Positions 14,362 to 21,865 of a stretch of DNA of 21,963 nt are shown here, in pieces. The DNA comes from Actinobacteria bacterium 13_2_20CM_68_14 (GTDB lineage Bacteria > Actinomycetota > Thermoleophilia > Gaiellales > Gaiellaceae): positions 1-21,963 of the forward strand of contig MNDB01000099.1 of the NCBI GenBank assembly GCA_001914705.1. The letters run 5' to 3'. A program made the position numbers and the translations under genes. How positions within the stretch are numbered: the stretch's first letter is position 1; each line of letters begins with the position of its first letter. The notes under the pieces are model-generated. The model made no database searches, was not told where the DNA came from, and worked only from the letters and a program-made list of their open reading frames with translations.

Positions 14362-15260
14362 CAGGCGGCCCTCAGCGCGAGCCGCGCGGTCGCTCGTCGC
14401 CGCCTCCCCAGCGCGCGGCCGAGACGGACGAGGACGTAGAGGCCGAAGGAGAGCGAGGTGATGTAGAAGCCGACGGGGTAGATCGAGAAGTAGGCGAGCG
14501 CGAGCCCGAGCCAGGTAACGGCGAGCGCGAGCGCGACCGACAGGGCGATCCCGAGCGCGGGTCGCGCAGTCAGCTGGTGGGCGGTCGCGGCCGGCGTGAC
14601 CAGCAGGGCGAAGACGAGCAGCGCCCCGGTGATCTGGCTCGTCTCCGCCACCGACAGGCCCAGCACGAGCAGGAAGCCGAAGCCGAGGGCGCTGACGGGA
14701 ACCCCGCCCGCGCGGGCGACGTCGGCGTCGACGGATGCGAAGAAGAGCGGCCGAGCCGCGATCGCGACCAGCCCGACGGCGGCGGCCGCGACCGCGAGCA
14801 GCACGACGACCTGCTGCGTCGTGATCCCCAGGAAGGTGCCGAAGAGGAGCGAGTCGAGGCCGTTGAGGACGCCGTGGTAGAGGGTGACGAAGAGGAACCC
14901 GAGCGCGAGCGCGAGCGCCTGGAGCGCGCCGATCGCGGCCGACTCCGCGCTGAGGCTTCTGCGCGAGCCTGCGATCCCGGCCAGTGCGAGCGCTCCGAGT
15001 CCGCAGAAGCCGAAGTAGCCGACGGCCAGCGGCAGGCCGGCGAGGCTGGCAGCGGCGGCGCCGGGAAAGGCGATCACCGAGAGCGTGTGTCCGGCGAAAG
15101 TCTGCCGGCGCAGGACCATGAACCAGCCGGTTACGCCGGCCATGACGGCCACGATCGTCCCCGCTGCGAGCGCGTTGACCATGAAGGGGTACGTGAAGAG
15201 CTGTTGGACGTCGGTGAGCGGGTTCCAGGAGAGCCCCTGGAAGACGGCGGCCTCAGGCAT
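14361..15260 (-). CDS. znuB: Zinc/manganese ABC transporter permease, first (ABC-3 family)
   Basis: The 299-residue protein is a second ABC-3 permease with the hallmark GWFMVLRRQTFAGHTLSVIAFPGAAAA near residues 40-66 (His and Ser at the position read GDALSHVAF in the other permease), RPLFFASVDADVARAGGVPV in the loop expected to meet the ATPase, and about eight membrane helices. It differs enough from the neighbouring permease (for example GHTLSVIAF against GDALSHVAF) that the pair is not a recent tandem copy. ATG 15260 lies inside the znuC 3' end with an 8-nt overlap; ATG 15272, 4 codons earlier, is equally possible. The order znuA-znuC-permease-permease is common in actinobacterial metal transport operons. 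Zinc rather than manganese is inferred from the adjacent Zur. Confidence 0.9.
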   Translation of the reverse strand: MPEAAVFQGLSWNPLTDVQQLFTYPFMVNALAAGTIVAVMAGVTGWFMVLRRQTFAGHTLSVIAFPGAAAASLAGLPLAVGYFGFCGLGALALAGIAGSRRSLSAESAAIGALQALALALGFLFVTLYHGVLNGLDSLLFGTFLGITTQQVVVLLAVAAAAVGLVAIAARPLFFASVDADVARAGGVPVSALGFGFLLVLGLSVAETSQITGALLVFALLVTPAATAHQLTARPALGIALSVALALAVTWLGLALAYFSIYPVGFYITSLSFGLYVLVRLGRALGRRRRATARLALRAA

Positions 15261-16107
15261 GACGGTCGCCATGGACGAATGGGGCCTCGGGCTGACCGAC
15301 GACGACGAGCCGGCTGTCGGAGGCATGGAGGACCTCGATCGGCGCGCCGTAGAGGCGGCTGAGCGTCTCGCTCGTGATCACCTCTTCGGGAGCGCCCTCG
15401 ATCGCGCCGCCGCCGGCGAGGTAGATGACGCGGTCGAGGTAGCCGATGATCGGGTTGATGTCGTGCGCGACGAGCAGCACGGCGACCTGCTCCTCTTCGC
15501 AGATGCGGCGCACGAGCGCGGCGACCGCGGCCTGGTTGGGCAGGTCGAGGCTGTCGAGCGGCTCGTCGAGCAGCAGCAGCCTCGGCCGCCGGACCAGCGC
15601 CTGGGCGATCAGCAGGCGTTGCTGCTCGCCGCCGGAGAGCTCGCCGATCGGCCGGCGGGCATAAGTGGTGGCGCCGACGAGCTCGATCACCTCCGCGACG
15701 CGGGCCGCGTCTCGCTTGCGACTCGGGCTACCCGGGAGTGGGATCCCCCAGCGGGTCCCGTCCAGTCCGAGCTGGACGAGGTCGACGCCGCGGATCCGCG
15801 TCCCGCTGTCAAAGCCGTGCCGCTGGGGCAAGTAGCCGATCCGGCCCTTGGCGACGCCGGGTTGCCGCCCCAGGACCGACGCCGTTCCCGCGGCCAGCGG
15901 CAAGAGACCGAGGATCGCCTTGATCAGCGTCGACTTGCCGGCCCCGTTCGGCCCCAGCACGGCGACGAAGGCCGCCTCAGCGACCGTCAGCGAGACGTCG
16001 CTCCAGATCGTACGGCCACGGAGGCGCACGGCCGCGCCGTCGAACGTGACCGCCGCGCCCTTTCTCGACCCAGTGTCCGGTCTCAGCGAAGTGGCCATCG
16101 CGGTCAT
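15253..16107 (-). CDS. znuC: Zinc/manganese ABC transporter ATP-binding protein
   Basis: The 284-residue ATPase carries every ABC motif: Walker A GPNGAGKST (52-60), Q-loop Gln 95 (YLPQRHGFD), signature LSGGEQQR (157-164), Walker B LLLLDEP (177-183), D-loop SLDL, and switch His 215 (VAHDINP). It powers import through the two downstream permeases. A C-terminal extension (residues about 255-284, ending APFVHGDRHA) goes beyond the core domain and includes a few His and acidic residues. Its ATG overlaps the znuA stop as ATGA (16104-16107). The same frame stays open far into znuA, but that upstream part is an Arg-rich shadow and not a fusion. Confidence 0.93.
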   Translation of the reverse strand: MTAMATSLRPDTGSRKGAAVTFDGAAVRLRGRTIWSDVSLTVAEAAFVAVLGPNGAGKSTLIKAILGLLPLAAGTASVLGRQPGVAKGRIGYLPQRHGFDSGTRIRGVDLVQLGLDGTRWGIPLPGSPSRKRDAARVAEVIELVGATTYARRPIGELSGGEQQRLLIAQALVRRPRLLLLDEPLDSLDLPNQAAVAALVRRICEEEQVAVLLVAHDINPIIGYLDRVIYLAGGGAIEGAPEEVITSETLSRLYGAPIEVLHASDSRLVVVGQPEAPFVHGDRHA

Positions 16108-17024
16108 CGGCCCGTCGCCTGCGCGAGTGCGACGGCGAACTCCTGCAGTTGGCGCGACTGCCAATCCTGGAAGCTGGCGGACGCCGGCACCAGGGTCTCG
16201 GTGATCGTGGCGACCGGGATGCCGCGCTTGCGGGCGGCGTCCGTGATCCGCTTGACGTCGGGGGTGCTGTTCTGACTGTTGAAGACCCAGACCTTGATCT
16301 GCTTTTGTCCGATCTGGCGGTCGATCGTCGTCTTGTCCCCGGCGGTCGGCTCGGTGCCCTCGCTGATCGCCTTGAGGAACGTCGGCGGCGTCAAGACCTT
16401 CAGCCCGAGCGCTTGCGCGAGCGGGGCGAACATGCTCTCCGAGGCGCCGACGGGCACGCCGCTGTACTTGTGCCTGATCGTCGCGATCAGCTGCTTGTAC
16501 TGGGCGAGCCCCTTCGCCTCGAGGCGCGTCTTCTGCTGTGCGAAGTAGCCGGAGTCCTCCGGGTCGAGCTTGTCGTAGTCGCGGACAATCGAGTCGATCA
16601 TCAGCTGCACGTCCGGCGGCGAGTACCAGCGGTGGGGGTTGCCGCCGGGCTTGATTCCGACGAGATCGCCGACGTTGAGGACGATTCGTCCCGAGATGGG
16701 GTTCGCCGCGATCAGCTTGTCCGCCCAGGGGTCGTAGCCGATGCCGTTCACGACCACCATCCGCGCACCCGCGATCGTGCGCGCGTCGGCGGCGGTCGGC
16801 TCGTAGTCGTGCGGGTCGGTCGCGGGATTCGTGATCACGCTGTTGACCTGAACCCTGTTGCCGCCTAGCTGTGACGCGATGCTGCCCCAGAAGTTCTCTG
16901 CGGCGACCACGTGCAGGACGCCGGTCGGCGCTGCCGCACTCGACTTCGACTGGCCGCCGCAGCCCGCGCCGACCGGCACCACGGCGAGCAGCCCGACGGC
17001 CACAACCCTTCCTATTCCAGCCAT
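16104..17024 (-). CDS. znuA: Zinc/manganese ABC transporter substrate-binding lipoprotein
   Basis: The 306-residue cluster A-1 binding protein begins with a lipoprotein signal: a hydrophobic segment, then VGAGC with the lipidated Cys at 22, so it is anchored on the outer face of the membrane. The metal ligands of the family can be placed: His 72 in DPHDYEP, His 131 in NPHRWY, Glu 196 in GASESMF, and an acidic residue at Glu 276 in TETL. The His/acid-rich loop typical of proteobacterial ZnuA is missing, so metal choice (Zn or Mn) is open on sequence alone. The ATG is preceded by TATTGT and a 6-nt spacer, suggesting a leaderless transcript that starts the operon. Confidence 0.92.
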   Translation of the reverse strand: MAGIGRVVAVGLLAVVPVGAGCGGQSKSSAAAPTGVLHVVAAENFWGSIASQLGGNRVQVNSVITNPATDPHDYEPTAADARTIAGARMVVVNGIGYDPWADKLIAANPISGRIVLNVGDLVGIKPGGNPHRWYSPPDVQLMIDSIVRDYDKLDPEDSGYFAQQKTRLEAKGLAQYKQLIATIRHKYSGVPVGASESMFAPLAQALGLKVLTPPTFLKAISEGTEPTAGDKTTIDRQIGQKQIKVWVFNSQNSTPDVKRITDAARKRGIPVATITETLVPASASFQDWQSRQLQEFAVALAQATGR

Positions 17025-17083
17025 ACGCTAACAATACTCATTCTCTCTACTATTTGCATTCGAGAGGCGCTACCATTAGCGCC
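17025..17083. promoter_or_regulatory. Divergent zur/znuA promoter-operator region
   Basis: This 59-bp intergenic is AT-rich against a high-GC background. Toward znuA, TATTGT (17036-17031, minus strand) lies 6 nt from the ATG; toward zur, TACCAT (17071-17076) lies 7 nt from its ATG. Both fit TAnnnT -10 elements of leaderless genes. GGCGCTA-CCAT-TAGCGCC (17066-17083) is a perfect palindrome with 7-nt arms centred on the zur -10, and CGCTA occurs again near znuA (17026-17030). The AT-rich core (17031-17063, two GAATGnnnAT-like direct repeats on the minus strand, 18 nt apart) is the more Zur-like candidate. Autoregulation by Zur is inferred. Confidence 0.6.
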
Positions 17084-17533
17084 ATGACCGCGCAGACCGA
17101 TTCTTGGGCCGCCGCGACGATCGCCTCGCTGCAGGCGAAGGGGCATCGAAACAGCGGCGCCCGCCGCGCCGTCGTCGAGTTGCTCGGGCGCCAGGATTGC
17201 TGCCTGACCGCCCAGGAGATCTTCGACCAGCTCCGAGCCGAGGGCCGCCGGGTCGGAATCGCGAGCGTCTACCGCGTGCTCGAGCAGCTGAGCAAGGACG
17301 GGTTCGTCCAGCGGATCGACATCGGCGCCGGCACGACCCGCTTCGAGCCGATCCACGCGGACGGAGAGCATCATCATCACCTCGTCTGCGACGACTGCGG
17401 CAAGGTCGAGGCCTTCGCCGACGACCAGCTCGAGCGCGCCCTGCACAAGGTCGAGGGCCGGACCGGCTATTCAGTCGCCGGCCACGACGTCGTCCTCCGG
17501 GGCGCTTGCAGGGACTGCGCCCCCGCGCGCTGA
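17084..17533 (+). CDS. zur: Fur-family regulator, probably zinc-responsive Zur
   Basis: The 149-residue protein has the Fur winged helix in its first half, with RRAVVELLGRQDCCLTAQEIFDQL and the recognition helix GIASVYRVLEQLSKDGFVQRI (58-78), then the dimerisation half with HADGEHHHHLVCDDCGK (91-107) and CRDC (142-145). Cys 102, 105, 142 and 145 form the structural zinc site; the four consecutive histidines (96-99) lie where the family's regulatory metal ligands are. Being divergent from a znuACB-type operon points to Zur, which represses zinc uptake when zinc is plentiful. A Fur or Mur (manganese) role cannot be excluded from the protein alone. Earlier in-frame starts would run into the promoter, so ATG 17084 is chosen. 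Confidence 0.88.
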   Translation: MTAQTDSWAAATIASLQAKGHRNSGARRAVVELLGRQDCCLTAQEIFDQLRAEGRRVGIASVYRVLEQLSKDGFVQRIDIGAGTTRFEPIHADGEHHHHLVCDDCGKVEAFADDQLERALHKVEGRTGYSVAGHDVVLRGACRDCAPAR

Positions 17534-17560
17534 CGGATCGAACCGACAGCCACTTAAGAT
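17531..17560 (+). promoter_or_regulatory. Candidate leaderless promoter for the FUSC gene
   Basis: TGACGG (17531-17536, resembling TTGACA after its first T and overlapping the zur stop codon) and TAAGAT (17555-17560) are 18 nt apart. TAAGAT lies 7 nt before the GTG start at 17568, the same geometry as the zur -10. No Shine-Dalgarno is visible, which supports a leaderless message. Confidence 0.45.
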
Positions 17561-17567
17561 CGAAGCC

Positions 17568-19838
17568 GTGGCGGACCGCCCGCTCACGCGAGGATCGGCT
17601 TCGCCGCTGCTCGGGCTGATCAGGCGGAGTCTCCGCGAGGCGATTCCGCAGCTTCGCCTCACCGACCCAGGCCTTGCCGCGCTGAGGCACGCCACACGTG
17701 CCGCGATTGTCATGCCCGCCGTCTTTGCCTTCGCCGACAAGGTGATCGGAGACCCGCAAACGGCGACGTTCGCTGCCTTCGGATCGTTCGCGATGCTGGT
17801 ACTGGTCGACTTCACCGGTCCCATGCGCAGCCGGCTCGTCGCCTACCTGGGCCTTGCCGGCGCCGGCGCAGCGAACGTGGTCCTGGGGACGTTTTGTTCG
17901 CGGAACGCCTGGCTCGCCGCGGCAGCAATGGCCGTGGTCGGGTTCGCGATCCTCTTCTCCGGCGTGATCAACGGCTACTTCGCCGCGGCCGCGACCTCGG
18001 CGCTACTCACCTTCATCCTGCCGGTGACGCTGCCGGTCCCCTTCTCGGAGGTGCCGGCACGCCTGGAAGGCTGGGGCCTCGCGGCCGCGGCGGGAATTCT
18101 CGCGCAGATGCTGCTCTGGCCCGCCCGGCCCAGTGCCGGGTTCCAACGTCAAGCGGCGCGAGCCTGCGACGCCCTCGCCCAGCTCGCCGAAGCCGAAGGT
18201 GAGCGCGACCGTTCAGCGATCCCGTCCCGGCGACGGGAAGCTCAGAATGCGGTCAAGGGCCTCCTTCGAAGCTTCCGCGGCGCCCCACATCGACCGACCG
18301 GGCCGACAGGGCCGACCGCGGCGCTTGCCTCACTCGTCGACGAGCTCGACTGGCTCCTGTCGTTTCTGGCCCCTCCGGCTGATTTGACCCCGGTCCACGT
18401 CAGCGGCGAGGAAAACCCGGAGGCTCTGACCGCGACGGCCGGAGTTTTACGCGCGGCCGCGGCGACGCTGGCCGGCAGCGACGGGCGTCCGGACTTCCGC
18501 CGGCTCGACGAGGCGCGGGACGCCACGGTGGAGGAGCTCGCCCGACGAATCTCGGAAGCGCCCACGGCCGTGGACGAGGAGCAGCTTGGGTCCGCCCTCG
18601 AGCCGACGTTCCGGATCCGCGCGATCTCGTATTCCGCACGGCAGGTTGCGGGCTACGCGCTTCTGGCCAGCGGAAAGGCGGCGCCGGACCTCGACGACAT
18701 GGACGTCGCGGGAGGGGATTTCGTCACCCGGCCGGCGCGGGCGGCACTGCAGGCGACCGAGCTCGCGGTCGAGCACACCGGCGCCGGATCGGTTTGGCTT
18801 CGGAACAGCCTTCGCGGCGCGGCTGGACTGACGATCGCCGTCTACGTCGCTCAGCGGACGGGCCTTCAGCATTCCTTCTGGGTCGTGCTCGGGACGCTTT
18901 CGGTGCTGCGCTCGAACGCCCTCGGCACCGGCTGGTCGGTGCTCAGCGCGCTCGCCGGAACCGCGGTGGGGATCCTCGTCGGCGCAGGCCTCGTGATCGC
19001 GATCGGCACCCATGAAGTCGTTCTCTGGGGAGTGCTGCCGGTTGCGGTTCTGCTCGCAGCCTACGCTCCCCAGGCGATCTCGTTCGCGGCCGGCCAGGCC
19101 GGCTTCACGGTCGTTCTCTTCGTGCTCTTCAGCATCATTCAGCCGACCGGCTGGAGGGTCGGGGTCGTTCGAATCGAGGACGTCGCGATCGGCTTCGCGA
19201 TCAGCCTCGGGGTGGGACTGCTCTTCTGGCCGCGAGGCGCGGCTCAGTTGCTGCGCGACAATCTGGCTTCGGCCTACGGACGGAGCGCGGACTATGTTGC
19301 CGCCGCGGCCCGACAGGTGATCGATGGGCATGGCCAGGCCGCGTCGGCGGGACCGGCTCAGGCGGCCGCTGCCGCTGTCCACCAGCTCGACGACGCGTTC
19401 AGGCAGTACCTCGCCGAGCGGCATGCGGGACCTGCGAACCTGGAAAATGTCGGCGGCCTGGTTGCGGGTGCAGCACGGCTGCGTCGTGCCGCGCAGACAC
19501 TCTCGGCTCTCGGTACGGATGACGACGCGGGGCTGGCGCCGTGCGGCGCGAACCTCAACGACGAGATTCAGGCCCTGCGGTCGTGGTACATCACGCTGGG
19601 CGATTCCTTCGCTCACTCCACGGAGATCCCGCCGCCGCATGTTCGCGACAGCCAAGGCCGTAGACGTCTGCTCGACTGCGTGCGCGTCGTCGTGGCGGGT
19701 GGCGACAGAACCAAGGTTCCGTCCGCGCTCAGGCTCTTGTGGGTGAGCCAGTACCTCGACAGCCTCTGGCGGCTCGAATCCCATCTCGGAAGAACCGCCG
19801 CCGAGGCATTGACGTCTACGCGCGAACCGGCGGGCTGA
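17568..19838 (+). CDS. FUSC-family membrane transporter (aromatic acid/fusaric acid-type exporter)
   Basis: The 756-residue protein has two similar membrane halves. The first (about residues 40-190) has a run of hydrophobic helices beginning RHATRAAIVMPAVFAFADKVIGDPQTATFAAFGSFAMLVLVDF, typical of FUSC N-termini. The second (about 410-570) has GSVWLRNSLRGAAGLTIAVYVAQRTGLQHSFWVVLGTLSVLRSNALGTG, the FUSC_2 signature. Each is followed by a soluble helical domain (about 195-400 and 570-756). Relatives (FusC, AaeB, YccS/YhfK) are linked to export of aromatic acids or similar compounds, probably driven by ion gradients; no substrate can be assigned. A helper membrane-fusion protein is absent, as expected for a monoderm. 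Its 3' end overlaps the convergent membrane gene by 23 nt. Confidence 0.88.
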   Translation: MADRPLTRGSASPLLGLIRRSLREAIPQLRLTDPGLAALRHATRAAIVMPAVFAFADKVIGDPQTATFAAFGSFAMLVLVDFTGPMRSRLVAYLGLAGAGAANVVLGTFCSRNAWLAAAAMAVVGFAILFSGVINGYFAAAATSALLTFILPVTLPVPFSEVPARLEGWGLAAAAGILAQMLLWPARPSAGFQRQAARACDALAQLAEAEGERDRSAIPSRRREAQNAVKGLLRSFRGAPHRPTGPTGPTAALASLVDELDWLLSFLAPPADLTPVHVSGEENPEALTATAGVLRAAAATLAGSDGRPDFRRLDEARDATVEELARRISEAPTAVDEEQLGSALEPTFRIRAISYSARQVAGYALLASGKAAPDLDDMDVAGGDFVTRPARAALQATELAVEHTGAGSVWLRNSLRGAAGLTIAVYVAQRTGLQHSFWVVLGTLSVLRSNALGTGWSVLSALAGTAVGILVGAGLVIAIGTHEVVLWGVLPVAVLLAAYAPQAISFAAGQAGFTVVLFVLFSIIQPTGWRVGVVRIEDVAIGFAISLGVGLLFWPRGAAQLLRDNLASAYGRSADYVAAAARQVIDGHGQAASAGPAQAAAAAVHQLDDAFRQYLAERHAGPANLENVGGLVAGAARLRRAAQTLSALGTDDDAGLAPCGANLNDEIQALRSWYITLGDSFAHSTEIPPPHVRDSQGRRRLLDCVRVVVAGGDRTKVPSALRLLWVSQYLDSLWRLESHLGRTAAEALTSTREPAG

Positions 19839-20805
19839 GCCGCCGCCAGGTCGCGCCTGCGATCAGTCCGAGGACCAGCGTCGGGACGATGTTCAGGAAC
19901 CGGTAGACGAGCACCGCGGCGACGACCTCTGCGTTCGCGCCGCCGAAACCAACCAGCGCCGTCGTCAGCCCGACCTCGACGACGCCGAGCCCGCCTGGAG
20001 TGATCGGCAGCGAGCCGAGCAGCCGGGTGAGCGACCAGGCGGCGAACGCCTCGACGGCGCCGACCTCGCCCGCGGAAACGCCGAGGACGCGGAGCGAGAC
20101 CAAAAAGAGAAGGAAGACCGTGAGCTGGCCGGCGAGCGTCGTCAGCGTCAGGGCGATCCAGCGGTGGCGAAGCAGGCCGACGGCTCTATTGCGGAAACGG
20201 ACGAATGAATCCGCCGTCCAACCGACGGGTCCTCGCCTGAAGATCCCTAGGACCCAGTTGGCCAGGCGAATCGTTTCCCGCCCGATGAAATGCGCCAGCT
20301 TCGGCGTCGCCAGCGCGCCTGTAAACGCCGCGATTGCGACCACGAAGACGGTCAGACCGATCACCGCCACGGACTGCAGGAGCGCGTTCTGCTCCCGCTT
20401 GAGCGTCAGCAGCGCGAGCGCCACGGCGGGAAAGCCGAGCAGAACGAGCTGGTTCCAGATCCCCGTCAGCGCGGTCGCCAAGCCGACCGATCCTCCGCCG
20501 AACCCCCAAGCGCGCAGGATTGCGTAGGCGAGACCAACGCCGACCGCGGCCCCGCCCGGTGCGATGTAGGTGGAGGCCGTCGATGCCTGGGTAAGCACGA
20601 ACGCCCGTCGAAAGCCGAGGCCGGGGAGGGCAACCATCCACGGCGGCGCGAAGGTGACGAGGTTCAAAAGCGTCGCCGCGACGAGCGCTGCGATCTGCGG
20701 CCAGGACAGCTGCTTGACCACGGACCAGACCTCGCCGTAATTGGCAATCCGGGGCAGCACGAAGACGAAGGTCGCGGCGACAACCGCGATCCCGATCCCG
20801 ATCAC
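19816..20805 (-). CDS. LPG synthase-like integral membrane protein (UPF0104/YbhN family)
   Basis: From GTG 20805 the 329-residue protein has about eight membrane helices and the family landmarks STYIAPGGAAVGVGLAYAILRAWGF, the central loop GIWNQLVLLG, and near the C-terminus AFAAWSLTRLLGSLPITPGGLGVVEVGLT, the conserved P-TPGG-G-E motif. This is the membrane half of lysyl-phosphatidylglycerol synthases (MprF flippase part) without the transferase domain. Relatives move or modify lipids; the role here is unknown. The frame stays open upstream for 27 more codons encoding a polar, basic segment (including RHKSRRRQL) just before TM1. That extension would begin at a CTG (20886-20884) overlapping the preceding stop as CTGA, so the true start may be non-canonical. 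It is the last gene of a three-gene operon. Confidence 0.85.
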   Translation of the reverse strand: MIGIGIAVVAATFVFVLPRIANYGEVWSVVKQLSWPQIAALVAATLLNLVTFAPPWMVALPGLGFRRAFVLTQASTASTYIAPGGAAVGVGLAYAILRAWGFGGGSVGLATALTGIWNQLVLLGFPAVALALLTLKREQNALLQSVAVIGLTVFVVAIAAFTGALATPKLAHFIGRETIRLANWVLGIFRRGPVGWTADSFVRFRNRAVGLLRHRWIALTLTTLAGQLTVFLLFLVSLRVLGVSAGEVGAVEAFAAWSLTRLLGSLPITPGGLGVVEVGLTTALVGFGGANAEVVAAVLVYRFLNIVPTLVLGLIAGATWRRLSPPVRA

Positions 20806-20882
20806 GATCAGCTGCCGTCGCCGCGACTTATGACGACTCGGCGGGCGAGGAGCTACGACGTCGTCGTGAAGACTCCCGTCGA

Positions 20883-21551
20883 TCAGGGGAGTGCCGTCTT
20901 GCCTGCCGGCAGCAGGCCGGACTCTCGTGCAGCCCGGATCGCTTGGGCGACACGGGCCAGCCGGGCTCCCTGCGCCCGGGCGACGAGCCGCGTCTCTTCG
21001 TCGGGCCCGTCCACGCTGTGCCCGCTCGTGAACGAGGCGCCGTACGGGTTCCCGCCGCCGTTGAAGACCTCGTGGACGGTGTAGCCGAGAGGCAGAACGA
21101 TTGCGCCCCAGTGGTACAGAGTGTTGTTGAGGGCGAGGATCGTCGACTCCTGCCCGCCGTGGCTGGTCTGGGAGGACGTGAACGACGTCGCGACCTTGTC
21201 GATCAGCTTTCCCTGCTGCCAGAGCTCACCGGCGAGGTCGAGGAACACCTTCAGCTGCGCGGCGACGTTCCCGAATCGCGTGGGCGTGCCGAAAGCCAAC
21301 CCGTCCGCCCATTCGAGATCCTCGATCCGCGCGACGGGCCCCTCGTCCACCTCGGAGCGGTGGCGGCCCCAGTACTGGTCGGCCGAGATCCGCAGCTCCT
21401 CACTCAGCTCCGCGACGGGCCGAAGGCGCACCTCGGCGCCTTCGCCTTCCGCGCCCTCGGCGACTGCCCGCGCCATCCCACGCACGTTGCCGGTGGCGCT
21501 GTAGTAGATGACTGCTACTCGAACCTGAAGGTCTGGCCCCGCCTCGCTCAC
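20883..21551 (-). CDS. wrbA: WrbA-like flavoprotein, NAD(P)H:quinone oxidoreductase type IV
   Basis: The 222-residue flavodoxin-fold protein has the FMN phosphate loop YYSATGNVRGMA at 16-27, FGTPTRFGNVAAQLKVFLD at 87-105 (the WrbA hallmark), and SFTSSQTSHGGQESTILALNNTLYHWGAIVLPLGY at 123-157, including the conserved His-Gly-Gly. It should reduce quinones by two electrons with NAD(P)H, protecting against redox cycling. The sequence ISADQYWGRHRSEVDEGPVARIEDLEWADG matches the family's variable segment before the FMN site. The GTG start was chosen because it overlaps the upstream stop as GTGA (21548-21551) and directly precedes the first beta strand. The downstream membrane gene starts within or just after its stop. 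Confidence 0.92.
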   Translation of the reverse strand: MSEAGPDLQVRVAVIYYSATGNVRGMARAVAEGAEGEGAEVRLRPVAELSEELRISADQYWGRHRSEVDEGPVARIEDLEWADGLAFGTPTRFGNVAAQLKVFLDLAGELWQQGKLIDKVATSFTSSQTSHGGQESTILALNNTLYHWGAIVLPLGYTVHEVFNGGGNPYGASFTSGHSVDGPDEETRLVARAQGARLARVAQAIRAARESGLLPAGKTALP

Positions 21552-21865
21552 GGTCCCGTCTCGTGCGTCGAGATCGCGAAGAGAGCCTCGTCGCTGCTCG
21601 CGAGCACGGCGTCGACCGAGTGCGCCTGCATCCATTCCCGGACGACGCCGGCGAGGTCCGGTAGGCCGAAGACACGGTTGGCGTGCGCGCGAACGATCAC
21701 ACCGTCCGCCTCGACCTCGGCCACAACGGCCGCGCAGCCGAGCCACTCCCCGAGAGATGCACCCTGGGAGGCGGGCAGCTCGAAGAGAAGATCCGCGTGT
21801 ACGCGGTCGGGAAGGCGGGCCTGGTCCGGGTCGTCGAGCTCACGTCGGCTGGCATGGAGAAACAT
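21548..21865 (-). CDS. Hypothetical protein of about 105 residues
   Basis: I recognise no family. From ATG 21865 the protein reads MFLHASRRELDDPDQARLP, then DRVHADLLFELP, GCAAVVAEVEADGVIVRAHANRVFGLPDLAGVVREWM and SVDAVLASSDEALFAI, an alternation of short strands and helices that suggests a small alpha/beta domain of full length. No membrane segment, cysteine pair or catalytic motif stands out. The frame is open a further 31 codons to 21958, but those residues (Pro/Gly/Arg-rich) look less coding, so the inner ATG is preferred. Its stop overlaps the wrbA start (GTGA), so it is translated with the flavoprotein. Confidence 0.62.
   Translation of the reverse strand: MFLHASRRELDDPDQARLPDRVHADLLFELPASQGASLGEWLGCAAVVAEVEADGVIVRAHANRVFGLPDLAGVVREWMQAHSVDAVLASSDEALFAISTHETGP

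Noticed and set aside
15253..17034. Apparent 593-residue fusion extending znuC upstream across znuA
   Set aside because: The upstream 309 codons are out of frame with znuA and Arg-rich. The ABC domain starts properly at ATG 16107 with an ATGA overlap.
18447..19784. 445-residue minus-strand open frame opposite the FUSC gene
   Set aside because: It is antisense to well-patterned FUSC helices, and its composition is charged and irregular. It is a shadow.
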